A DNA stretch of 64,000 nucleotides from positions 434,001 to 498,000 of the forward strand of contig NZ_JQMQ01000004.1 in assembly GCF_000744815.1 (NCBI RefSeq), read 5' to 3'. This document shows positions 17,150 through 28,853 of this stretch, in pieces (position 1 is the stretch's first letter; each line of letters starts with the position of its first letter). The notes beneath the pieces were generated by a model. The model had not been told where the DNA came from and made no database searches. It worked only from the letters and a program-made list of their open reading frames with translations. Both the position numbers and the translations under genes were made by a program. This stretch comes from Phaeacidiphilus oryzae TH49 (GTDB lineage: Bacteria; Actinomycetota; Actinomycetes; Streptomycetales; Streptomycetaceae).

Positions 17150-17228
17150 GACCGCACCCCTCCCCGCCGGACCAGACTCAGCTACGCGGTGGTGCAACGG
17201 CACCCCGACCGAGCTAGGAGGTCCTGTC

Positions 17229-17639
17229 ATGATCTCTACCGGTGGCCGCTCGGAAGGCGCCCAGACGGCAGCCGTCGGCCTGACGCTCTTCGCGGCGATC
17301 ATGCTCTTCATCTCTGGAACCTTGGACTTCTTCCGGGGCCTGATGGGGATTCTCGAGGACAAGGTCTTCCTGACCACGCGCGGCTATGCGTTCGAGTTCG
17401 ACCTGACCGCGTGGGGCTGGATCCATCTGATCCTGGGGGTGATCGGGGTCGTGGTCGGCGCCGGCCTGCTGGCCGGGATGAAGTGGGCGCGGATCCTGGC
17501 GATCATCATCGCCGGGCTGCTGATCATCGCCAACTTCCTGTCGATCCCGTACTACCCGTTCTGGTCGATCACCGTGATCGCCCTGGACGCCTTGATCATC
17601 TGGGGCCTGTGCGTGGTCCGTCGGGATGACATGCCCTAG
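17229..17639 (+). CDS. DUF7144-type small integral membrane protein (paralogue)
   Basis: A 136-residue, four-helix membrane protein. It shares the YAFEFDLTAWGWIHL loop and IPYYPFWSITVIALD turn with the protein at 9924-10394, but has a shorter N-terminus. AGGAGG lies 8 nt before the ATG. The SulP gene starts 8 bp after its stop, so the two are co-transcribed. This is the second small membrane protein of this family under the same kind of palindrome. Confidence 0.82.
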   Translation: MISTGGRSEGAQTAAVGLTLFAAIMLFISGTLDFFRGLMGILEDKVFLTTRGYAFEFDLTAWGWIHLILGVIGVVVGAGLLAGMKWARILAIIIAGLLIIANFLSIPYYPFWSITVIALDALIIWGLCVVRRDDMP

Positions 17640-17647
17640 CCGCCGCG

Positions 17648-19483
17648 GTGACTGACGGCGCGCGGACGGCGGACGAGGCGGCGGGCCCGGAGCACGGTGG
17701 CCGCCGACTCGCCCGCCCGCGCGTGGCGGCGGTGCTCCGCTTCCTCCCCGGTCTGCGGAGGCTGCGCGACTACCGGCGCTCCTGGCTCGCCAAGGACCTG
17801 ATCGCCGGCTTCGTGCTGAGCACCCTCCTGGTGCCGCAGGGCATGGCCTACGCGGAACTGGCCGGGCTGCCGGCCATCACCGGGCTCTACACCTCGGTGC
17901 TGTGCCTCCTCGCCTATGCCGTCTTCGGGCCGTCCCGGTATCTGGTGCTGGGGCCCGACTCCTCGCTCGGGCCGATGATCGCGGCCACCATCCTGCCGCT
18001 GGCCGGGGCGGGCGGCGACCCCGAGCGGGCGGTCGCGCTGGCGTCCATGCTGGCTTTGCTGGTCGGGGCGATCACCCTGCTGGCCGGCGTGGCCCGGCTC
18101 GGCTTCATCGCCGATCTGATCTCCAAGCCCACCATGATCGGCTATCTCAACGGCCTCGCCCTGACCATCCTCGTCGGCCAACTGCCCAAGCTCTTCGGCT
18201 TCTCCACCGAGGCCAGCGGCCTGATCCAGGAGACCGAGGCGTTCGTCAAGGGGCTGGCCGACGGGAAGACCGTCCCGGCCGCCCTCGGGGTCGGCCTCGG
18301 GTGCATCGCGCTGATCCTCCTGCTGCAGGCCTTCCTGCCGAAGGTGCCGGCCGTCCTGATCATGGTGGTGCTGGCGATCACCGTCTCCTCGGTCTTCCAC
18401 CTCGACCAGCACGGCGTCAAGACGGTGGGCACCCTGCCCCGCGGGTTCCCCCCGCTCACCCTGCCGCAGGTGGAGCTGAAGGACTTCGGGCCGCTGATCG
18501 CCGGGGCCCTGGGCATCGCCGTCGTCTCGCTGGCCGACAGCATCTCGAACGCCACCGCCTTCGCCGCCCGGACCGGCGACCAGGTGCGGGGGAACGAGGA
18601 GATGATCGCGATCGGCGCGGCCGGCCTGGCCGCCGGGCTCTTCCAGGGGTTCCCGATGAGCACCAGCGGGACCCGGACCGCGGTGGCCGAGCGGGCCGGC
18701 GCCAAGTCCCAGCTCACCGGGGTGGTGGGGGCGGTGCTGATCGTGCTGATGCTGGTGCTGCTGCCGGGCCTGTTCCGCTCGCTGCCGCAGCCGGCACTGG
18801 CCGCGGTGGTCGTCACCGCGGCCTTCTCGCTGGCCGATCCGGTGGGCGCGGCACGGCTGTGGCGCCGGCGGAGGGCCGAGTTCGTCCTCACCATGACCGC
18901 CTTCGTCGGCGTGGCCGTCCTCGGGGTGCTGCCCGGGATCGCGGTGGCCGTGGGGCTGTCCATCCTCAACGTCTTCCGCCGCGCCTGGTGGCCGTACAGC
19001 ACGGTGCTCGGGCGGGTTCCGGGGGTGCAGGGTTACCACGACGTGCGGATCCACCCGAACGCGGAGCGGCTGCCGGGCCTGGTGCTGCTGCGCTTCGACG
19101 CCCCGCTCTTCTTCGCCAACGCCAAGTCCTTCCGCGGCGAGGTGCTGCGCAGCACCCGGACCGGGCCGGCGGCCCGGCGGGTGGTGATCGCCGCCGAGCC
19201 GGTCACGGACATCGACACCACCGCCGCCGACGTCCTCCAGGACCTGGACGAGGAACTCGCCGCCCAGGGCGTGCGGTTGGAGTTCGCGGAGCTCAAGCAC
19301 CTGGTTCGGGAGAAGATCGAGCACTACGGGATGACCCGCCGCCTTCCCCCGGACCGGTTCCATCCGACCGTCGAGGCCGCGGTCGCGGCCTACCGGGCGG
19401 AGACCGGTGCCCGGTGGGAGCCGCCGCCCGACCGCCCGCCCGCGGAGGGGGAGGGCGGCCGGCCGGACCGGGCGCCGGGCTGA
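17648..19483 (+). CDS. SulP/SLC26-family anion transporter with STAS domain
   Basis: A 611-residue transporter. The SulP signature region reads VPQGMAYAELAGLPAITGLY, followed by FGPSRYLVLGPDSS. About 12-14 helices run to residue 450. A C-terminal STAS domain (about 465-580) has LLRFDAPLFFANAKSF and VTDIDTTAADVLQDLDEEL. Substrates in the family are sulfate, bicarbonate or dicarboxylates; the sequence does not decide between them. The start is GTG with no good ribosome site, so it is probably translated by coupling to the DUF7144 gene 8 bp upstream. Confidence 0.9.
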   Translation: MTDGARTADEAAGPEHGGRRLARPRVAAVLRFLPGLRRLRDYRRSWLAKDLIAGFVLSTLLVPQGMAYAELAGLPAITGLYTSVLCLLAYAVFGPSRYLVLGPDSSLGPMIAATILPLAGAGGDPERAVALASMLALLVGAITLLAGVARLGFIADLISKPTMIGYLNGLALTILVGQLPKLFGFSTEASGLIQETEAFVKGLADGKTVPAALGVGLGCIALILLLQAFLPKVPAVLIMVVLAITVSSVFHLDQHGVKTVGTLPRGFPPLTLPQVELKDFGPLIAGALGIAVVSLADSISNATAFAARTGDQVRGNEEMIAIGAAGLAAGLFQGFPMSTSGTRTAVAERAGAKSQLTGVVGAVLIVLMLVLLPGLFRSLPQPALAAVVVTAAFSLADPVGAARLWRRRRAEFVLTMTAFVGVAVLGVLPGIAVAVGLSILNVFRRAWWPYSTVLGRVPGVQGYHDVRIHPNAERLPGLVLLRFDAPLFFANAKSFRGEVLRSTRTGPAARRVVIAAEPVTDIDTTAADVLQDLDEELAAQGVRLEFAELKHLVREKIEHYGMTRRLPPDRFHPTVEAAVAAYRAETGARWEPPPDRPPAEGEGGRPDRAPG

Positions 19484-19496
19484 CCGGCCGTTCCGT

Positions 19497-22400
19497 TCAG
19501 ACGCTGATCTCCGGTGCCGGCACCTGGAGTTGGGTGATCTGGAGGAAGCCGGTCGAGGTGTCCGGCGCCGGGCTGGTCATGTCCAGCCGGATCGCCGTGG
19601 TGCTGACCGGCCGGAAGGTGACGGTGGTCGGCTGGTTGGACCGGGTCGCCCAGGCCACCTGCTGTCCGGCGGCCGCGGTCCAGCGCGTCCCGTCCCAGTA
19701 CGAGACGGTCAGCGTCTTGGGCAGCACCCGCGCGGAGCCGATGGTGAAGTAGGCGACCACGGTGTCCACCCGCTGGCCGTCCGGCCAGCTCACCGAGACC
19801 CACTCGGAGGCGTGCGCCTTGCTCACCGCCGGGAGGACGTTGGTGGCCGACTTGTCGTAGTAGTTCGACCAGCCGCCGGAGCCGGTGTCGCCGTCCAGCA
19901 TCCCGGCCGGCACCTCGTCCGGGCCGCCGGAGTAGCCGGCGTCCGCGGTCGGCTTGGCCGGGCTGGTGGCCAGGGCGATGTTCCGGTTCGGGGTGAACGC
20001 GTCGGTGACCCGGACGGTGGCCGTGACCGCCTGCCCGGCGGCCGTGCCCCGGACGGTGAACGTCCCGGCCGAGGCGTAGCGGCTCGCGGGGAAGGACTCC
20101 CAGCTCACGGGTTCGAGGCGGGTCACCCCGTCCGTGTCGTGGACGGTGGCCACGGCGGGGAGATACGGCGGGGCGCCGGTCGGGGTCACCGTCGCGAAGG
20201 GCTCGGCGCCCGCCGCGGTGTAGCCGCTGACGGTGGCCACCGCGGTGACCGAGGTGCCGGGCACGCTGCCGCTGACCGTGCGGCTGCCGGTGCCGGCGGC
20301 CCCCGCCCGCCCCCAGCGGACGGCCAGCTCCTTGGTCGAGCCGTCCGCGTAGACGCCGGTCACCGTCGAGGGCAGGGCGGGCCGCTGTCCGGCGGGGGTG
20401 CGGAGGTACACCGGCTGCGCCCCCACCAGCCCGCGGGCCGAGGCGTCGACGGCGAAGACGGCGGTGGCCCCGGGGGCGAGACCGGGGGCGGTCGCGGTGA
20501 TGCGGATCGGCCCGCCGGCCGAGCCGGCCTGGACGATGGCCACCGCCTTGCCGTTGAAGGCGCTGTGGGTGGCGGACTGGTAGCCTTCGCCGTCGTCCTC
20601 CTTGCCGTTGTCGGCCCCGGCGAACCGTCCGGCGCCGGAGACCCGGAAGGTGATCGCGTCGGCGGCGTCCGGTACGACCACGCCGTTCCGGTCGACCATC
20701 TCCACGGTGACGTAGCACAGCGCCCTGCCGTCCGCGGCCAGCAGCGGCCGGTCGGGGGTGAGCCGCAGCGCGTGCGGCTGCCCGGCGGTGCTGATCCGGT
20801 CCCGTGCCACCACCCGGCCGCTGCCGTCCCGGGCGATCGCCACCAGGGTGCCCGGCTCGAACGGCACGTTCCAGGTCAGATGGAGCTTGCCGGTGCTGCC
20901 GTTCGGGCTGGTGTAGCTGCCGGAGGGGAAGTTCTTGTCGTCCCCGGTCGGCTCGGTGGTCTCCAGATAGCGGGTGCCGTCGGTGCCGACCTTGACGTCG
21001 TACCGCTTGACGCCCAACGAGCGGCCGTTGAGCTGCAGTTCGACGCTGCGGACGTTGGAGTACGCCCAGACCTGGACCTCCTCGCCGCTGCGGTGGCCGG
21101 TCCACTTCATCGGCACCAGGTGGACCATCGGCGGCGAGGTCCACTGGGACTGGAAGGCGTAGTAGGCGTCCTTGGCGAAGCCGGCCGTGTCCACGAAGCC
21201 GAAGGCCGAGGTCTTCACCGGGAACTGCCCGTACGGGGTGGGCTCGCCGATGTAGTCGGTGCCGGTCCAGACGAACTGCCCCAGGCTGTAGCGCCGGTCG
21301 CGCTCCAGCTTCAGCACGTACTCGTGGCTCATCGTCCACGAGGAGAGGTTGTTGTCGTAGGCGGAGGGGAGCCGCTTGCCCGGGGTGTAGTTCTCGCCGG
21401 TGTTGACATACGTCGGGTCCTGGTAGACCCCGCGGGCGGAGGTGCAGGAGGAGGACTCCGACTGGTAGAAGACCATCGAGGGATACCGCTGGTGGAAGGT
21501 GTCCATCACGGTCGCCGGCTCGTAGCTGAAGCCCATCAGGTCCAGGTTGAGCATCATCTGCTCGGCCGCCGAGCCGGCCGCGGGCGGGGTCCGGTACTGG
21601 TCGCAGTTGGCGGTGATCGGCCGGGTGGTGTCGATCCGCCTGATGTCGTCCATCAGCCGCTTCTCGATCGGCAGGCTGGAGGCGTCGGTGAAGTACGGGA
21701 TCTCGTTGCCGATCGACCACATGACGACCGCGGGGGAGTTCTTCGCGGAGTGCACCATCTCGGCGATGTCGGAGTCCGACCACTCGTCGAAGTACAGGTG
21801 GTAGTCGTACGGGTTCTTGCCGATCCGCCAGCAGTCGAAGGCCTCGACCATCATCACGATGCCGAGCCGCTGGCAGACGTCGATCATCTCCGGCGAGGGC
21901 GGGTTGTGCGAGGTGCGCAGCGCGTTGACGCCGGCGGCCCGGAGGGTGCTCATCTGCCGCCACAGCGCGTCGTAGTTGTTCACCGAGCCCAGGGCGCCCT
22001 GGTCGTTGTGGAGGCAGACACCCTGGAGCTTCAGCCGGGAGCCGTTGAGGGCGAACCCGGCGTTCGCGTCGAAGTCCAGCCAGCGGATGCCGAAGACCGT
22101 CCGGTAGCTGTCGACCACCTGTCCGCCGACCACCACCTCACTGCGCAGGGTGTAGAGGTAGGGGTCGTCGGTCGACCACAGACGCGGGTCGGCGACCCGC
22201 AGGTCCACACTGGTCCCGTGGCCGTCGGCCACCGTCCGGCCGGAGGCGTCCAGCACGGTGGAGACCACGTCGGCGGCGCTGCTCCCGGGGCCCTCCACCG
22301 CGGTCTCCACATGGACGGCGGCATAGCCCCTCTTCACCGTGGCGGCCAGGTCCGGCGTGGTCACGAAGGTGCCCCAGCGGGCGATCCGCACCTGGTCCGT

Positions 22401-23060
22401 CACGGTCAGATGGACGTTGCGGGTGATCCCGGTGCCGGAGTACCAGCGGCTGCTGGGCGTCCGGTTCTGCACCACCACTGCCAGCACGTTGGGAGTGCTG
22501 CCGTCGGTGTGCGCCCTGCCGCTGATGTCGAAGGAGAACCCGATGTATCCGTACGGGTGGTTTCCGAGCAGTTCCCCGTTGAGGTACACGTACGAGTTCA
22601 TGTACACCCCGTCGAAGTCGACGGTGATGTGCTTGCCGGCCATCGAGGCCGGCAGGGTGAACGTCTTGCGGTACCAGCCGAGGCCGCCGGGGAAGTAGCC
22701 CGTCCCGTTCTTCTCGGTGGGATCCGGCTGCTGCTCGATGCTCCAGTCGTGCGGCAGCGCGAGCTGCCGCCAGCCCGAGTCGTCGAAGCCGGGGGCGGCG
22801 GCCTTGGGGTCGTCGGAGTTCCCGTACACGCCGGACGGATCGGTGGTGTCCTTGAGGTTCACCAGATGGAACCGCCAGCCGTGGTTGAACTCCACGGTCC
22901 GGTCCCCCTGGTTGAGTACCCCGTCGGCCGGGCCGGCGCCGAGCGGCCCCTCGGCGCCGGTCGCGGCGGACGCGCTGGGCTGGCCGAGTCCCCAGGTGAG
23001 AGCGGATCCGACGGCGACGGCACCGGTGCCGGCCACGAACGTCCTGCGACTGATCTCCAT
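19497..23060 (-). CDS. exported GH2 beta-galactosidase-type glycosidase, multidomain
   Basis: A 1187-residue enzyme with a Tat-type signal (SRRTFVAG, then a hydrophobic stretch ending ASAA). The GH2 sugar-binding domain, Ig-like domain and TIM barrel follow. The likely acid/base is Glu453 in MWSIGNEI and the likely nucleophile Glu535 in YQSESSS. After the barrel come a DUF4982-like beta domain, a GH2 C5-type domain, two Big4-like domains and a C-terminal F5/8-type segment that may bind sugars. It is secreted and probably attacks beta-galactosides on plant or microbial polysaccharides. GAGG precedes ATG 23060. It is monocistronic and convergent with SulP 13 bp away. Confidence 0.88.
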   Translation of the reverse strand: MEISRRTFVAGTGAVAVGSALTWGLGQPSASAATGAEGPLGAGPADGVLNQGDRTVEFNHGWRFHLVNLKDTTDPSGVYGNSDDPKAAAPGFDDSGWRQLALPHDWSIEQQPDPTEKNGTGYFPGGLGWYRKTFTLPASMAGKHITVDFDGVYMNSYVYLNGELLGNHPYGYIGFSFDISGRAHTDGSTPNVLAVVVQNRTPSSRWYSGTGITRNVHLTVTDQVRIARWGTFVTTPDLAATVKRGYAAVHVETAVEGPGSSAADVVSTVLDASGRTVADGHGTSVDLRVADPRLWSTDDPYLYTLRSEVVVGGQVVDSYRTVFGIRWLDFDANAGFALNGSRLKLQGVCLHNDQGALGSVNNYDALWRQMSTLRAAGVNALRTSHNPPSPEMIDVCQRLGIVMMVEAFDCWRIGKNPYDYHLYFDEWSDSDIAEMVHSAKNSPAVVMWSIGNEIPYFTDASSLPIEKRLMDDIRRIDTTRPITANCDQYRTPPAAGSAAEQMMLNLDLMGFSYEPATVMDTFHQRYPSMVFYQSESSSCTSARGVYQDPTYVNTGENYTPGKRLPSAYDNNLSSWTMSHEYVLKLERDRRYSLGQFVWTGTDYIGEPTPYGQFPVKTSAFGFVDTAGFAKDAYYAFQSQWTSPPMVHLVPMKWTGHRSGEEVQVWAYSNVRSVELQLNGRSLGVKRYDVKVGTDGTRYLETTEPTGDDKNFPSGSYTSPNGSTGKLHLTWNVPFEPGTLVAIARDGSGRVVARDRISTAGQPHALRLTPDRPLLAADGRALCYVTVEMVDRNGVVVPDAADAITFRVSGAGRFAGADNGKEDDGEGYQSATHSAFNGKAVAIVQAGSAGGPIRITATAPGLAPGATAVFAVDASARGLVGAQPVYLRTPAGQRPALPSTVTGVYADGSTKELAVRWGRAGAAGTGSRTVSGSVPGTSVTAVATVSGYTAAGAEPFATVTPTGAPPYLPAVATVHDTDGVTRLEPVSWESFPASRYASAGTFTVRGTAAGQAVTATVRVTDAFTPNRNIALATSPAKPTADAGYSGGPDEVPAGMLDGDTGSGGWSNYYDKSATNVLPAVSKAHASEWVSVSWPDGQRVDTVVAYFTIGSARVLPKTLTVSYWDGTRWTAAAGQQVAWATRSNQPTTVTFRPVSTTAIRLDMTSPAPDTSTGFLQITQLQVPAPEISV

Positions 23061-23146
23061 CACGGCCTCGCAGCGGGAGTTGGCTGAATGAGTGGGGCCT
23101 GTGCGCATGCATGGGGTGCGTGATGGAGTGAGAACGTATACGACCT

Positions 23147-23174
23147 CCAACAGAAGCGGAAGGGCGCCAACAGA
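23147..23174. promoter_or_regulatory. CCAACAGA direct repeat upstream of the GH2 gene
   Basis: Two copies of CCAACAGA (23147-23154 and 23167-23174) lie 20 bp apart, two helical turns, about 87-114 bp upstream of the GH2 start. A TATACG element at 23136-23141 on the minus strand could be the -10 box. A direct-repeat activator site is possible. Confidence 0.35.
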
Positions 23175-23295
23175 TACGCCCAAGTCCGGTCTCGGCCAAC
23201 CGTGTTCGGGCGGCCCCGCCCCTGCCCGCCAGTCGGTGACGTTGCCCCCGATCGACTTCGTGGCGCACAGCGGCTGCCCGCACCGGCGGCCGCGC

Positions 23296-25053
23296 TCAGC
23301 GTTGCCCACCCAGGATGATCTTCCAGACCCGCGTGGCCACCTGCAGATTGAGTCGGGTGTCCACATCCGCCAGGTCGCGGTCGCTGATCTCACGAATGCG
23401 CTGCAGTCGGTAGCGCAGGGTGCTGCGGTGGACCGTCAGCGCGGCGGCCGCGTCGTCGTAGTTGCCCCCGCAGTCGAAGTAGCGCGCGAGCGTCTCCACC
23501 AACTCTGTGCTGTGCCTTGCGTCGTAGTCGATCAGCTGGCCGAGCCATTCTCGCACGAAGCCTTCGAGCTCCTGGAGATCGTTGCCGGGCCCCAGGATCC
23601 GGTAGAGCCCCAGATCGTCGAAGAAGGTCGTCCCGCTGCGCCGGCGGGAGTTCTGACGGACCTCCAGGGCCCGCAGTGCTTCCAGATAGCAGCGGGGAAT
23701 GTCGCTCGGTGAGACGTATCGGGTGCTCACCCCGATCGCTCCGTCGGGCGTCCCCAGTTCATGGGCCAGCGCCGCATGCACGGCAGCGTGGTGCGGCCTC
23801 TCCTCGGTCAGCACGACCACGCGGTCGCGGCGACGGGTGATCAGCGGACGGACCGCTGCGGTGGCCATCACTCGCTCGACGGCGCGGGTGAAAGAGTCGT
23901 CTACGGCGTTGCTCGGCCAGTGCACCACGGCCACGTAATGGGGGCGCCGCAGGTCATGGCCGAGGGCTTCGGCCCGGGTGTAGACGCCCGTATCGTCAGC
24001 GCCTTCCAGCAGGTCGTCCATCAGCTGACGGCGCAGCCGCATCTCGACCTCGGTGAGTTCACGCACATGCAGGAGTTCCAGGGCGAGCAACCGCTGGGCG
24101 TGATCCAAGGCGAACATCATGTGCTTGTCGGCAGTCGCTTCCGGGTCCTCGAGGGCGAGTACACCGAGGAGGTCGCCTCGCGGCTGGGCCAGGACGACCA
24201 CCCGGTCCTTGACTCTGACCGGACCCGCTCCGCGCACGACCCGCCGGAGCATCTCCTCCTGCTCGCGCGGGGAGCGTACCGGATAGGGGTCGGGCCGGCC
24301 GGGACCGGCCCAGGACCTCAGGTTGCCGAACCGGTCCTCGATGAGCGACGGCAGCCCGGTGAGTTCGTACAGCGCTTGGGTGATGGCGTCCTCGCCACCG
24401 CCCAGGGCAGCGACGTGGGCGAGGGACTCGTCCACGGTCATCTGCAGGTGCAGCTCGGAGCGCACTGTGTCCAACTGCCGCAGTGCGGTGTCCCGTTCGG
24501 TGCGCAGCCGGCTCAGTTCGCCGACCGAATCGCGGTGGGCGTGGGAGGCCGCCAGCGACATGGCCGCCGCGGTGAGCTCCACCAGGGCGGAGAGGAGGAA
24601 GCACCCCTGTTCATCGGGGTCGGAGTGGGAGGAGACCACGATGCAGCCGAGCCGGCCGCCGACCCCGTGCAGACCGAACGCCCAGTTCCAGGACCGCCCG
24701 GGAAGAGACGTGGGGCCGTCGGTCTCACCCGCCTGGTCCATCCGTGGGTCGTCGACCGTGGGCGCTCCCGCGTCGTGGACGGGGACGCGGGACAAACCGT
24801 CGCCCGTCCCGAGGTATCCGGCCTCTGCGCGGTAGGGGCCGAGGGCGCTGACGTGACGCATGGCCAGCCGCACGATCTCACTCTGCTCCGCGCAGGTGAA
24901 CAGTGCGTGGCACAGCGCCAGCAGCCCGTGGGGGTCCAGCGCCGCGAGTGGACGGGGGTCGTGCCGCTCGGCGCCCGCAGTGTTGCCCGCCTCGCGAGCC
25001 GCTTCCTGACCGGAACCGTGAGCGGGCCGCCCTCGCGACGGGCGGGAGGCCAT
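23296..25053 (-). CDS. PucR/CdaR-type transcriptional regulator
   Basis: A 585-residue protein. The N-terminal half contains one or two GAF-like sensor segments (about 50-180 and 225-330) joined by a helix. A GGDEF-like/CdaR middle domain follows (VAVVHWPSNAVDD to EVRQNSRR). The C-terminal PucR HTH has ETLARYFDCGGNYDDAAAAL and HRSTLRYRLQRIREISDRDL. The start ATG has GGAG 8 nt upstream. It is transcribed away from the dnaK operon, with 346 bp between them, and it may control that operon or the neighbouring GH2 gene. The ligand is unknown. Confidence 0.85.
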   Translation of the reverse strand: MASRPSRGRPAHGSGQEAAREAGNTAGAERHDPRPLAALDPHGLLALCHALFTCAEQSEIVRLAMRHVSALGPYRAEAGYLGTGDGLSRVPVHDAGAPTVDDPRMDQAGETDGPTSLPGRSWNWAFGLHGVGGRLGCIVVSSHSDPDEQGCFLLSALVELTAAAMSLAASHAHRDSVGELSRLRTERDTALRQLDTVRSELHLQMTVDESLAHVAALGGGEDAITQALYELTGLPSLIEDRFGNLRSWAGPGRPDPYPVRSPREQEEMLRRVVRGAGPVRVKDRVVVLAQPRGDLLGVLALEDPEATADKHMMFALDHAQRLLALELLHVRELTEVEMRLRRQLMDDLLEGADDTGVYTRAEALGHDLRRPHYVAVVHWPSNAVDDSFTRAVERVMATAAVRPLITRRRDRVVVLTEERPHHAAVHAALAHELGTPDGAIGVSTRYVSPSDIPRCYLEALRALEVRQNSRRRSGTTFFDDLGLYRILGPGNDLQELEGFVREWLGQLIDYDARHSTELVETLARYFDCGGNYDDAAAALTVHRSTLRYRLQRIREISDRDLADVDTRLNLQVATRVWKIILGGQR

Positions 25054-25068
25054 AGATCACTCCGTTCT

Positions 25069-25085
25069 CCTCCGGTAAACGGAGG
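25069..25085. promoter_or_regulatory. inverted repeat over the PucR-type gene leader
   Basis: CCTCCG-GTAAA-CGGAGG lies 16-32 nt upstream of the ATG at 25053. On the mRNA it can form a hairpin that includes a GGAGG-like sequence, or it may be a protein operator for autoregulation. Confidence 0.35.
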
Positions 25086-25399
25086 CGACCGAGGGATCGC
25101 GCTCCATGCCGACCCAGTTTAGGGAAAATCATCCGGCTTGTCCGATTCTGCGGCTTGCTCTCGCGGGCCGATCGACCGTGGTGCTTTCTGACCTGACGGG
25201 TGTAGGCGGAGGGCGCCGCTCTCGTGCCAGTCTGAGTTCGTCAGCGATGGTCGGGCGCGCCGGCGGCCGCTGGAGGACCGTCCCGATCAGGGGCCTCGTA
25301 GTGCGGACGGCCGGCATCGGGCGTGGTGCGACCTCGGGCTGCTGAACCGCGCGCGACTCCAAGGGCGAACGGGGCCGCCCCTCGCGGAAGGAGTTCCTC
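25086..25399. other. dnaK upstream region, no classical heat-shock operator seen
   Basis: This non-coding stretch precedes dnaK. I see a direct repeat CGGCTTG (25134-25140 and 25151-25157) and an A/T-rich patch at about 25118-25131 (cagtttagggaaaatc). I find no CIRCE (TTAGCACTC-N9-GAGTGCTAA) and no HspR HAIR box (CTTGAGT-N7-ACTCAAG). AAGGAG at 25388-25393 is the dnaK ribosome site. Confidence 0.5.
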
Positions 25400-27316
<1,917 letters not shown>

Positions 27317-27326
27317 GGTGCCCGCC

Positions 27327-27911
27327 ATGCCCATCCCACCCCGGGGCCGAGAGCCCGAGCCTCCGCCAGAAGGCGCCGTACAGCCGCCGCGCGGGGACCT
27401 GACGCAGCCTTCCCCGCCGACCGAGGAGGCCGAGCCGGGGCCCGACGCCGCAGCCGGCACCGCCACACCCGAGGACGAGTACGCGGTCGCGCTGCGAGAA
27501 GCCGAGGACCGCTGGCGTCGCGCCCTTGCCGACCTCGACAACCTGCGCAAACGCCATGCCAAGGAGCTGCAGCGGGAGGGCGCGGCCGAACGCGCCCGTA
27601 CAGCTGCGTCCTTCCTGCCCGTCATCGACAACCTGGAACTCGCCCTCAGCCACGCGGCCGCCGACCCAGGTGCGATCGTCGAAGGTGTCCGAGCCGTGCG
27701 CGACCAGGCCGTGAACGTGCTGGAGCGGCTGGGGTACCCGCGCCACGCGGAGAGGGGAGTGCCGTTCGACCCGGCACGGCACGAGGTCGTCGGCGTGGTC
27801 CAGGATCCCGACGCCGATCCGAACACCGTGGTCGAGGTGCTGCGACCCGGTTACGGGGAGGCCGAGCGGCAACTGCGGCCTGCCGCCGTGACCGTGGCCA
27901 AGCGGGAGTGA
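27327..27911 (+). CDS. grpE: GrpE nucleotide-exchange factor
   Basis: A 194-residue protein. The N-terminal 45 residues are Pro/Glu-rich and disordered. The GrpE coiled coil (about 48-90: EDRWRRALADLDNLRKRHAKE) and the beta-wing domain (FDPARHEVVGVV, GYGEAERQLRPAAVTVAK) follow. It releases ADP from DnaK. ATG 27327 with GAGG 8 nt upstream is preferred over GTG 27318, which overlaps that ribosome site. It lies 10 bp after dnaK. Confidence 0.94.
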   Translation: MPIPPRGREPEPPPEGAVQPPRGDLTQPSPPTEEAEPGPDAAAGTATPEDEYAVALREAEDRWRRALADLDNLRKRHAKELQREGAAERARTAASFLPVIDNLELALSHAAADPGAIVEGVRAVRDQAVNVLERLGYPRHAERGVPFDPARHEVVGVVQDPDADPNTVVEVLRPGYGEAERQLRPAAVTVAKRE

Positions 27912-27917
27912 CCCTCC

Positions 27918-28853
27918 ATGGCACGCGACTTCTACGAGGTGCTGGGCGTTCCACGGACCGCCGACCGGGACGAGATTCAGCGGGCCTACCGCACCCTGGC
28001 CCGCAGGTACCACCCCGACGTCAACAAGGACCCCCAGGCGGAGGAGCGGTTCAAGGAGATCAACGAGGCCTTCAGCGTCCTGTCCGACCCAGAGCAGCGA
28101 GCCCGGTACGACCGCTTCGGCGAGGACTTCCGCAAGATCCCGGAGGACTGGGACGAGCGGGTCGCCGCCGGAGCCGGAGCCGGAGCCGGCAGCGGCTTCC
28201 GGTGGAACGCCGCCGGCGGACCCCGGGCGCGCTACGCCACGGCAGGCTTCGGGGGCGAGCGGGTCGACATCGACGATCTGTTCGGCTCGCTGTTCGGCGG
28301 TGCCGGGCGCGTGCCCGGCGCCGACCAGGAGGCCGAACTGCCGCTCACCGTCGAGGAGGCGTACCGGGGCGGCCGCCGGTCGGTCACCCTCGCCGGGCCG
28401 GCCGGGCAGCGGCGCTACCAGGTCGACGTGCCGCCCGGCACCATCGACGGGCAGCGCATCCGGCTGGCCGGCGAGGGCGGCCGCGGGAGCGGCAGCGAGG
28501 CTCCCGCCGGGGACCTGTACCTGAGGGTGCGGATCCAGCCGCACCCCGAGTTCCGCCTCGACGGCCGGGACGTCCACGTGAGGCTCCCGGTCACCCCCTG
28601 GGAGGCGGCGCTGGGCGCGACGGTGCCGGTGCCCACACCTGGCGGCGGCACGGCGAAGGTGACCGTGCCCGCCGGATCCTCCAGCGGACGGCGCCTTCGG
28701 CTGCGCGGCGAGGGCATGCCGAACCCGCGCGGCGCGAACGGAGACCTGTACGCGGAGCTGCGGATCATGGTGCCGCCCCGGTTGAGCGACCGGGAGCGCG
28801 AGCTGCTGGAGGAACTTGCCGCCGTCTCCTCGTTCGACCCCAGGAGAAGCTGA
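27918..28853 (+). CDS. cbpA: DnaJ/CbpA-type co-chaperone (no zinc finger)
   Basis: A 311-residue protein. The J-domain is at 1-68 with HPD in [10 protein letters not shown], followed by a Gly/Phe-rich stretch, then two beta C-terminal domains (about 125-300) ending in [13 protein letters not shown]. The four CxxCxGxG zinc motifs of canonical DnaJ are absent, so it is the CbpA class. It delivers substrates to DnaK. It lies 6 bp after grpE and overlaps the next gene by TGATG, consistent with the CbpA-CbpM pairing known in other bacteria. Confidence 0.93.
   Translation: MARDFYEVLGVPRTADRDEIQRAYRTLARRYHPDVNKDPQAEERFKEINEAFSVLSDPEQRARYDRFGEDFRKIPEDWDERVAAGAGAGAGSGFRWNAAGGPRARYATAGFGGERVDIDDLFGSLFGGAGRVPGADQEAELPLTVEEAYRGGRRSVTLAGPAGQRRYQVDVPPGTIDGQRIRLAGEGGRGSGSEAPAGDLYLRVRIQPHPEFRLDGRDVHVRLPVTPWEAALGATVPVPTPGGGTAKVTVPAGSSSGRRLRLRGEGMPNPRGANGDLYAELRIMVPPRLSDRERELLEELAAVSSFDPRRS

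Noticed and set aside
25054-25399. CIRCE or HAIR element before dnaK
   Set aside because: Searched by eye on both strands; no match to either consensus.
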